Of a stretch of DNA of 64,000 bases, positions 55,562 through 64,000 are shown piece by piece. This stretch comes from Glycine soja. Its lineage: Eukaryota > Streptophyta > Magnoliopsida > Fabales > Fabaceae. The stretch is from contig NC_041020.1 of assembly GCF_004193775.1 (NCBI RefSeq), forward strand, positions 6,343,657-6,407,656, written 5' to 3'. Position numbers and translations under genes: made by a program. Below the pieces are notes generated by a model. The model was given only the letters and a program-made list of their open reading frames with translations. It made no database searches and was not told the DNA's origin. The first letter of the stretch is position 1. Each line of letters starts with the position of its first letter.

Positions 55562-58500
55562 CTAAACCAAAGATTCCTCGAACTGTAAAACACCCATGTG
55601 AGCAACATGCTCATGAAAGACCTTGGGTAGAAGTCCCTTAGTAAGTGGATCCGCTATCATGGAGTTTGTCCCCAAGTGTTCTATGGAAATATGTCTACTA
55701 TGTACCCTTTCCTTAATAACTAGGAACTTGATGTCAATATGCTTCGACTTGGTCGAGCTCCTATTGTTGTTAGAATACAATACAACTAATTTGTTGTCAC
55801 AATATAACTTAAGTGGTGTTTCAATTCCTTCCACAATTTGCAGCCCCGTGACAAAAAATTTCAGCCATATTCCATGATTTGATGCCTCATAGCATGCCAC
55901 AAATTCTGCCGCCATGATGGATGAAGTAGTAAGGGTTTGCTTCGCACTACGCCAACAAATCGCACCACCGACTAACATGAAAATGTAACCTGAAGTGGAT
56001 CTCAAACTATCTAAGCATCCTTTAAAATCCGAGTCAGAATACCCAGTGATCTCCAACTGATCTGACCTCTTGTATGTGAGCATATAGTACTTTGTTCTCT
56101 TCAAATACCTCATAACCCTTTTGGATGCTTTCCAATGATCCATTCTTGGATTGCTCAAATATCTGCCTAACACCCCAACTATGTATGCTATATTCGGATG
56201 CGTACATACTTGGACATACATCAAACTCCCTACAGCTGATTCATAGAGAATCTTCTGCATTTCCTGAATTTCTAAACTTCCTTTTGGGCACTGTTTGAGA
56301 CTAAACTTGTATCCCTTAGCAACAGGAGTATCCCCAGATTTACATTCATGCATGCCAAACCTTTTAAGTACCTTTTTGATATAGCTCCTTTGTGATAATC
56401 CTAGAATACCCCAAGATCGATCTCGGTGTATCTGAATTCCTAATACAAAGGAGGCATCACCAAGATCTTTCATTTCAAAGTTTCTTGATAGAAATCTCTT
56501 GGTTTCGTGCAACATGCTTATATCATCAGTGGCAAGCAGTATGTCATCAACATATAAGACTAGGAAAATGTATTTGCTCCCACTAAATTTGTGATACACA
56601 CAATCATCAACAAGATTCATCTCGAAACCAAATAAGAGAATTACTTGATGAAATTCGTGTTACCATTGACGAGATGCCTGTTTTAGCCCATAAATGGTTT
56701 TGTCAGTTTGCAAACCATATTCTTTGGGTCTCCTGACACAAATTTTTTTGGTTGCACCATATAAATTGTCTCATCAATGTTGCCATTAAGAAACACCGTC
56801 TTAACATCCATTTGATGAAGCTCCAAATCATAATGTGCAACAAGAGCCATGATTGTCCTAAAAGAGTCTTTCGATGAAACTGGAGAGAAAGTCTCTTTAA
56901 AGTCAATCCCTTCCTTTTGGGTATAGCCTTTCGCCACAAGACGAGCCTTATACCTCTCCACATTACCTTTGGAATCCCGCTTGGTCTTAAATATCCATTT
57001 GCAACCAATGGGTTTCACACCTTCTGGTAATGGGACAAGTTCCCAAACTTTGTTGTCTTGCATGGACTTATACTCTTCATTCATTACTTCAATCCACTTT
57101 TCTAAGTTAGAATCTTGCATGGCTTGATGGAAGTTGACTGGGTCATCTTCCATCATACCATTATTTTCCTCATGTTCCTTGAGAAATACCATATAATCAT
57201 CTGGAATAGCACTTCTTCTTTCTCTTGTGAATCTCTGTAAAGGTATTGGCTCATGAAGTATAGGTTCTTGAGGATCTTGAGTTTGTTTTTCGTGAATGAC
57301 CAAATTATCTTGAGTGGGAGATTCAATAACAATGTCTTGTAGAGGTTCCAAATTTGCTTTATCAAAAGCAATTGTATGAATCGGTTCTGGAATTGTTACT
57401 GATTCTTCCTCTAAGACAAAGTCTCTAACCTTATTCTTCCCCCCAAACTCAATATCCTCAAAGAATGTAGCAGTTCCCATCTCAAAAACTTGTCTTTAAT
57501 TTGGGATCATTAAATTTATAGCCCCTGGATCTTTCAGAATAACCAATAAAGTAGTTGCTCACTGTTTAGAAGTCCAACTTCCTTTCATTTGCCTTATAAG
57601 GCTTTGCCTCAACTAGACATCCTCATACATGAAAATGTTTCATACTAGGCTTTCGCCCAACCCAAAGCTCATAAGGTGTTTTGGCAGCTACCTTGGTTGA
57701 CACTCTATTTAGAATGTAAGCTGCAGTCTTTAGTGCCTCTCCCCAGAGTGACTCTGGTAAGTTAGAATGACAAATCATACTTCTTACCATATCCTTAAGA
57801 GTTTCGTTTCATCTTTCAGCCACACCATTCATGCTAGGTGACCCTAGCATGGTGTACTATGGGACGATTCCATATTCCTCTAGGTACTTGGCAAAAGGCT
57901 CCGAACGTTGTTCACCTGAACCGTCATATCTGCCATAGTATTCATCACCATGGTCAGATCTGACACACTTTATTCTTTTGTTGAGTTGATTTTCAACTTT
58001 AACTTTAAATGTTTTGAACACATCCAGAGATTGTGACTTTTCATGTATAAGAAACAAGTATGCATATCTAGAGTAATCGTCTATGAATGATATAAAATAT
58101 TGTTGACCATTCCATGAAGGTGTATGAAATGGCCCAAAAATGTTTGTATGTATCAATTCCAAGACGTCTGTAGCTCTATATGCACCTAATTTCTTGCTTT
58201 TGGTCTGTTTACCTTTAATGCATTCAACACAAACATCAAAGCTTGTGAAATCAATGGAATCCAAGATTCCGTTTGACACAAGTCGTTTAATTCTATTCTT
58301 AGAAATGTGACCTAAGCATTTGTGCCATAATGCTCCTAAGTTTGTATTATCAATTCTACGCTTAGTACCACACAATTCTGCATTAAAGGATTCACCATAG
58401 GAAGCTACAGTATCAAGTAAATATAGATTATCATTAACCAAGAGTGAACCAGTTCCAACAATATCTGAATTAAAAGGCAACCTAAACACATTATTTCTAA

Positions 58501-59300
58501 ATGAACACAAATAACCCAATTTGTCCAAATAAGAAACTGAAACCAAATTCCGTCTAAATGACGGTACAACAAAAGTGTCTTTCAAATTCAAATAAAAACC
58601 AATACATAATAATAATCTAAAGTGCCCTATAGCTTCCACTTCCACCAATTTACCATCTCCAACATAGATCCATCTTTCAGAATCAATTGGCTTCTGGTAG
58701 CTTAGGCAACCCTGCATTGAAACACTGATGTTAGTAGTGACACCATAATCTAACCACCAAGTGTTTATAGGTACTGAAGTTAAATTGACCTCAGAACAAA
58801 CCAAAGTAAGAAATATACCCTTCTTTGCACGCCAAGCATGATATTTGATACATTTATTCTTTACATGTCCAGGATTACTACAAAAGAAATAGTTGTCCCC
58901 CTGATTTTGTTTCTTTTGTCTTGGACCCTTAGCAGCTTCATTCTTGGGCTCCTCAATCCTTTTTCTTTTGCCCTTGTCTGTAGAGGTAGTCACAACATGA
59001 GCACTTTCAGTCCTTTCTTGCTTTAGCCTTTCCTCTTCTTGCATACAGTATGAAATGAGCTCATTAAGAGACCATTTCTCTTTCTAACAGTTATAACAGA
59101 TCTTAAATGACTAAAATGTGAAGATAGAGAGATCAGCAAGCAAGTCTTCTGATAGCTCAAGCTTTAGTGCCTTTAACTTTGAAGCAATATTTGACATTCC
59201 CATAATGTATTCCCTGACATTTCCTTTGCCTTGATACTTCATGGAAATCAAGTTCTGAAGGAGAGTACTTGTTTCCACCTTAGCAATGTTTGAACATTAC
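55562..59300 (-). pseudogene. Copia gag (C-terminal part) and pol, broken
   Basis: Read on the minus strand. 59296-59044: C-terminal gag (NLISMKYQGKGNVREYIM, SNIASKLKALKLELSEDL). 59044-57857: one zinc knuckle (FCSNPGHVKNKC), protease region (WLDYGVTTNIS), GAG-pre-integrase (LWHKCLGHISKNRIKRLV) and integrase (HTNIFGPF, FIDDYSRYAYL). 57480-56683: reverse transcriptase start (GCKWIFKTKRDSKGNVERYK). 56620-55562: LYVDDILLATDD through RNase H (GYSDSDFKGCLDSLRSTSG, MAAEFVACYEA) to the end. At 57857-57480 the integrase end is out of frame, and a short break separates the two reverse transcriptase frames. Confidence 0.93.
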
Positions 59301-59770
59301 AACAAGGATGTCACTAGCAATTAATATCATTGTCCAAAGACTTGATATTAATGGTGCATTAGATATCTTGAGATAAGATATACCATTATTTAAATGCATT
59401 GATGACTGTTATGTGAGCTTATTGTATTTTTGTTTTGATCTTTTCAAGTTGTTGCTTCTATATCTGCTAATCTGAATTCGGTTCCAGTCCTTAATGGTGC
59501 AAATTTTAAGGACTGGAAAGAGAACATGCAAATTGTTCTTGGTTGCATGGATCTAGACCTTGTATTAAGGATTAAGAAACCCCCTTCTCCTACGGGTTCG
59601 AGTACCTCTGAATAAAGAAAACTTTATGAGAAGTGGGATCACTCAAATCGCATGAGTCTTATGATCATTAAGCGTGACATTCCTGAGGTCTGTAGGGGCA
59701 CTGTTTCAGATGCTATAACTAGTGCCAAAAGAATTCCTTGTTGAAATTGAAAAGCGTTTTGCAAATAACA
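59297..59770 (+). pseudogene. Inverted gag start of the second copia element
   Basis: On the plus strand, opposite to the rest of the element, 59453-59765 reads ISANLNSVPVLNGANFKDWK, then ENMQIVLGCMDLDLVLRI, a stop (TAA near 59614), KLYEKWDHSNRMSLMIIKRD, and finally FLVEIEKRFANN. This is the gag N-terminal half, and its end (RFANN) joins logically to the gag continuation that starts at about 59296 on the minus strand (KVETSTLLQNLISMKY). Confidence 0.85.
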
Positions 59771-60327
59771 AACTCATCTTTTGATGTGACTTATCATTCA
59801 TATGCAAAACCTCATAATTATCACGTGTTTAACATCACATGTGTGTATGTATGTAACTTAGTTAAATGATAACTTTCCTTTGGGCCAATCACCATTTATA
59901 TAAATAATCACACACGACATTTAACATTTCTCATGAACAATCTACACAAGAGATGTCACTTTGGTGATATCTTGATTCAATTAGCTCATTTAAATGCTAA
60001 ATAATTAATCTGATCTACCATAATTGAATTTTGAACATTGATGCACCAAATCCAAAATTAAAATATTTCTTTAGTAAATTATTTTAACTTTATTTATTTA
60101 TTTTAAATTTTAGAAGCCTGTGATTATTATTTCAATATACCGCAGTGGCCTCTAAAAGTAAGAACAAACAAATGATGCATTTAAATTTATACCAAATGCT
60201 TTATATCATTGTTCATTCCGCAATAATGTGATAATCTTATTTGTTTCCTAAAAAAACATTGTATCTCATATGTGTATGTTGTCCAGACATCATACATGAA
60301 TCAAGTATGGGTGGCTCTGATATCAAA

Positions 60328-60848
60328 TGTTGGGATTTAATTCCAAATATAAGGATTCAATCAATCAACCTAATTTCATTCTAATCATTGATCCTAACCA
60401 CATGCTTTCTATCCATGTATAGAGGAAGTACTGTACAGAGATTAGTAGAATTCCTTTGTGTTCCCATACTCAAAATCATGATGAAAACTATATACGGAAG
60501 CGTACTTGGATTAGTCATAATAGAATGATGATGATGAAAGGTTGATCAGAAAATTGGATTTTGTGATCTTCCAATTATAGAGAGTCCTTATCTTTCTTTT
60601 TTCTGACGGGATGAAGAGAAACTTACGCGTTGGTGAGTTAAGTTGCGTTCTACAATTGGGACCATAACCCTTTGTAGGGGTAGTATAATTAGTTACCCCA
60701 CATTTGATAATTATAATTTGACCCCTCATCAAATTATAATATCACTGGTATCTACACAATTATTCTTTCATGATATATATGCCCTCAACCATATTTTTAT
60801 ATTAATTAATCCACTTTAATATTTTGGCTAATTATATAATGACCCCAA

Positions 60849-60940
<92 letters not shown>
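60328..60940 (-). repeat. Right (5') LTR of the second copia element, incomplete
   Basis: Aligns with the left LTR through ctaattatataatg.ccc.aact and then runs into the (TA)n array at 60850-60940. The terminal TTACTAACA is absent. Confidence 0.88.
60850..60940. repeat. (TA)n microsatellite, 91 bp
   Basis: The longest TA array in the window. It lies where the left LTR has its shorter TA run, so it probably expanded from it. Confidence 0.97.
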
Positions 60941-60945
<5 letters not shown>

Positions 60946-61085
60946 TAATGTAGATATTATTACACCAGGAAATGATCGGAACTGTCGATTTGACTAGTCA
61001 AATCGGTGGAAAGATATATATATATTCGACTAATCAAATCGACAATTTCGATCATTTTCTGGTGTAATAATATCTACATTAAATT
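60941..61085. repeat. Fold-back hairpin, 60-bp arms and 25-bp loop
   Basis: 60941-61000 and the complement of 61026-61085 agree at about 55 of 60 positions. The tip contains a perfect 20-bp palindrome, cgatttgactagtcaaatcg. The element sits directly after the TA array and is followed by ttttttata. It may be a small MITE or an inverted duplication. No known family signature was recognised. Confidence 0.85.
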
Positions 61086-61236
61086 TTTTATACATAGATA
61101 AATTAAAAATCCTTATATTTTTTTCATAATAGTTTGTCATAAGACAAGTATATATATTTAATCGAACACGACTGAGTAAACAACAATACAATTCACAATA
61201 AAAATAAAATACACATATGAGAAACAGCAGAAGAGC

Positions 61237-61527
61237 TTACAAACTCAACAAAACCCTGGTTCCTATTGGGGCCATCACAACACATGAGGTTGAAGAGTTT
61301 GCCAATGGGACTACAAAACTGTATGGGCTTTTCTTCGATGGCACAGTGAACTGCTTCTCAGTCAGGGCAGACACTCCTTGGTAGTTTTGTAGGAAAAAAG
61401 CTAAGGGATAGTGAATGAGCAAAGTGTTTGAAAGGCAAGAAATTGTCTTGTGGATTAAGAGAAAAGTTTCAGTATTCATCGAAAGTGTTTGGGAAGAGTA
61501 TATATATAGAGATACATAAGAAAACAA
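61237..61527 (-). CDS. Small unrecognised open frame
   Basis: Minus-strand frame of 96 codons; an inner start gives 80 residues (MNTETFLLIHKTISC...). It includes VSALTEKQFTVPSKKSPYSF and ends VMAPIGTRVLLSL. A TATATATA element lies just upstream of the inner start, and local G+C is higher than the AT-rich flanks. The plus strand also has a 56-codon frame (61217-61386, ending FSVRADTPW) that looks equally protein-like. I recognise neither. It could be a small gene, a fragment of a larger gene, or chance. Confidence 0.25.
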   Translation of the reverse strand: MFSYVSLYIYSSQTLSMNTETFLLIHKTISCLSNTLLIHYPLAFFLQNYQGVSALTEKQFTVPSKKSPYSFVVPLANSSTSCVVMAPIGTRVLLSL

Positions 61528-63200
61528 AACACATGAGATATGGATAGATGCACGGTAAGCAATGACGTGAATAGTGAATTTAAGTTAATATATTTTGTAA
61601 ATTGTTTGAATTTAGTCTTAATGGTTAAGAAAATTCATACATGCTTATTTATATAATATTTTATTTGATTGTTGTTTTAATTAGGAAATTATTTAATTCA
61701 CGGTGTTTATAATTTTTTAGAATTAAATGAAAAGGATTTATTTCTATGTATTTCAATTCCCATGTAAAACTTTCAATCAAAAATCACAATAGCTAGATTA
61801 AATTATGCAATTTTTTGAATTTAATCTCAGTGGCTAAGAAAATCCAAACATTCTTATTCAGTTATTTTTATAATTAATTATTGTTTTTAGTAAACTATTT
61901 AATACATTGTATATATAGTTTTTAGAATTTTTTCAAAAGACATAATTTCTATAAATTGTCGATGTAAAACTTAACAATAAAAATTCGTAATAGTTTTGAT
62001 TTTTAGTTGTAAAAGTGAATAAATTTTTCATACATGATATTTTATAATTGAATGAAAATATAATTACTTTTGTATATTGTCAGTTTATATAGACTTTTCT
62101 AATAAAATAAACTGATACATAAACCTTTTCATAGTATTATCTAATCATTGGTTATCACCTATAAGATATATTTAGTTTATTCACAATCTAATAATAATAT
62201 TCATTTTTACAATCAATAATTACTTTAAAAAATTTATTTAGAATATTTTTATTATAGTTGATAGTGTGAAAATGTTTATACTAATATAGTGCATGAAAAT
62301 TAAAATCAAAACTTTATTTAACCATTTGACATTTTTCAAGGAGAGAATCAATAAATTTTTTGGGATAAAAGTTTTTCCTTAATTTGTATTTGATTTATCA
62401 AAGTATGAAAAAAAATGGTACATCTGTTTTGGGACAGAAAATTAGGCAAGTTAAAGGTTAGATATATTTTATTTATTTCAAGAAAAGAATTTTAGAGCTT
62501 GATATTTGGATCAAAATGGACAGAACTATGAAACAATCCAACTTTTAAAAATACACTAAGAAGAAGAAAAACTTGGTGTCGCTTGATTTAAAGCTTTTTT
62601 AAACGGATCTTATATAATTGAGGTCCAAATTTGACTCATTAAAAATTAATCAAAACTTTTTATTATGTGAAAACTTTAAGAAAAAAATAGAGTTGAAAAA
62701 TAAATATAAAACTATATAGTAAATGCATAGATTTTGTTAACCTCGATCAACAATTTATTGATCGTTGAATGGCCTTGCAACTTCGTCAGCCAAAAGAGTT
62801 CCCTTCCCCCTCCCTTCAGACACCAACATGTGTTTGTAGCTAGCAGGAGAATGGTTCCGTAATATCTTAAACCTATTCAATATTGTCTATGACAGATGCT
62901 TTACATAATAACGTTGGTTAAAAAGAATTTATGAGTGTGTGTTAATTAGAGAATGTACTGCTGACGTATCTAAAATAGAGATAAGCATGCACGTTTGAAA
63001 TCAATTACGTGCTACATCCAAGCCATCAAAGCAAATTATGATTAAAAGACTGAAATCAAAGAGCATAAATTGAAAATTTTATAATAATTGAGAGAAAACC
63101 TTAACATCTACAGTAAATTCAGAATATCAAACCCAAAATAAAAGTATCCCAAACATTGATTATGTTTAATTGGAACGAAATAGATCATTTCTAAAGGGTA
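61528..63200. other. AT-rich intergenic sequence, no gene seen
   Basis: Very AT-rich. Several loosely repeated words (gattgttttaattaggaaattattt, aattgtttgaatttagtctta) recur around 61590-61900, suggesting old short duplications. This is the downstream flank of the RDM1-like gene. Confidence 0.5.
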
Positions 63201-63586
63201 CTATTTTATTGAACTTGAAGGGGCTGTAATAACTTCATTAACAAAAATATGGTATGTTGGATCATCAAGCCAAAGCATTGCAAGATGAATAGGGGAAGTG
63301 CAAAGCCTATGGACTGCTTCAACTTTCCATATAGTGTCTTCAGCGTCGCGCCAATTAATAATCGCATTCAATGGTTTCTCTTCATTTTTACTTCCAAACC
63401 TTGACTTGTCCCATTCTTTACAAAGCTTGTGTGTTAGATAATGTAATGGTTGCCCATACATTCTCTCCAAGGTTTTGGCCAAACCTTTCCAGTTCACAAC
63501 CATAATTTCTTTGTTTAGACGGCTTGTTGGAATAGGCTTGTTCTGCATGTGCTTTTGATATTTCTTTGCAAGCTTTACTAGAGCAT
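63201..63586 (-). CDS. RDM1: RDM1-like protein (RNA-directed DNA methylation 1), partial
   Basis: Minus-strand exon ending with TAG at 63201-63203. It reads ALVKLAKKYQKHMQNKPIPT, then NWKGLAKTLERMYGQPLHYL, then KEWDKSRFGS, DAEDTIWKVEAVHRL, and LAMLWLDDPTYHIFVNEV. Plant RDM1 (163 residues in Arabidopsis) has the same order: YMKQxPIPT, YGQPLHYLT, WDQSRFG, EATIWLVEEIHRL, LLWRSDPMYHSF. RDM1 is part of the DDR complex (DRD1, DMS3, RDM1) that helps RNA polymerase V make scaffold transcripts for siRNA-directed DNA methylation in the nucleus. An AG acceptor fits at 63587-63588; the reading frame also stays open a little further upstream. The N-terminal exon was not recognised in 63590-64000 and probably lies beyond the window. 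No stops in this exon, so it may be functional. Confidence 0.85.
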
Positions 63587-64000
63587 CTGCATTAATTTCA
63601 AGGTATATATTATCTTTCTTTCACATGAAAATTTGGGAGTACTTATTTTGTAGCAAAGTCCATTAAATTAGAATTTTGCACTGAATAAAATAACAAATTG
63701 GGTAGAATTTACTGGTAAGAGTAACTTGTAATCTTTCTTCTAGATTATATTGCGAGTAGTGTAACGATGGATTTTAAGAAGATTTCATGATATAAAAAAA
63801 AATGAAAGACAATTAAAGGAAAATTGTAAGATTTATTACCCTGTTCAGCCCTTAAATTTTTGTCCGTTACTCTTGTATATAATCAACAATGGAAGGTAAA
63901 AAAATCCTTTATTGGGGACAAAAGCATAGTCCATATATTTTTGTGAAAAAAAAAATATTATAAATTTTTACAAAAGATATAATCTCATGAATTTTCATAT
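63587..64000. other. Probable intron or upstream region of the RDM1-like gene
   Basis: AT-rich with no recognisable exon up to the window edge. Confidence 0.4.

Larger units (their letters stand above)
54505..60940 (-). mobile_element. Second Ty1/copia LTR retrotransposon, right LTR truncated
   Basis: The left LTR (54505-55118) and the right LTR start (60328) share TGTTGGGATT and long stretches after it. The coding strand is minus. A primer-binding site at 60327 and below reads TGATATCAGAGCC on the minus strand, close to the initiator-Met type. A polypurine tract (CCAGTGGGAGATTG on the minus strand) abuts the left LTR at 55119. The right LTR loses its end in a 91-bp TA array and is followed by a fold-back sequence. 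A target duplication could not be confirmed. Confidence 0.9.

Noticed and set aside
60511..60732. 73-codon minus-strand frame
   Set aside because: Lies wholly within the right LTR of the second copia element.

Overview
The window is plant nuclear DNA, most likely from a phaseoloid legume such as soybean (Glycine). It is AT-rich with long (TA)n arrays and GT-AG introns. It carries a GH81 gene of the legume beta-glucan elicitor-binding protein type, CACTA ends with palindromic subterminal repeats, and copia and gypsy-type LTR elements. The species call is inference; no marker decides it.

Three loci look functional. At 2243-5499 (+) is a four-exon proline dehydrogenase of 498 residues. At 23149-25362 (+) is an intact single-exon GH81 protein of 737 residues. 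At 63201-63586 (-), running towards the window edge, is an exon of an RDM1-like protein (RNA-directed DNA methylation 1). Almost everything else is repeats, transposons and broken gene copies.

Layout: 8.57-20.7 kb is an old tandem segmental duplication. Each unit carries a CACTA-type end and a decayed gene resembling the N-terminal part of CBP/p300-type histone acetyltransferases (HAC), followed by in-frame repeats of 40-43 codons. Between the units lies a five-exon NADP-malic enzyme fragment next to a second type of CACTA end. At 29.3-40.5 kb a second GH81 copy is dead: it is split by a solo gypsy-type LTR (TSD CAAAG, itself carrying a nested repeat) and by a 4.6-kb copia element (TSD ATGCA), and it has lost two catalytic residues. 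At 40.8-43.3 kb there are intron-containing fragments of four unrelated genes (SIN3-like, PERK-type receptor kinase, class I trehalose-6-phosphate synthase, 2-oxoglutarate dioxygenase) and a Tourist-like MITE.

At 43.5-50.7 kb is a Mutator-like element with long inverted repeats. It holds a mudrA transposase gene (+) and, tail to tail, a plant mobile domain gene (-), both broken by nonsense codons. At 53.5-54.1 kb a glutaredoxin-like fragment sits beside another CACTA end. At 54.5-60.9 kb is a second copia element whose gag start is inverted relative to the rest. It ends in a (TA)n tract beside a 145-bp fold-back hairpin.

I found no wholly new system. The most interesting material is the MULE with the mobile-domain gene, the four-gene fragment cluster, the in-frame repeat arrays of the HAC-like copies, and several small rearrangements whose history can be read directly from the sequence.
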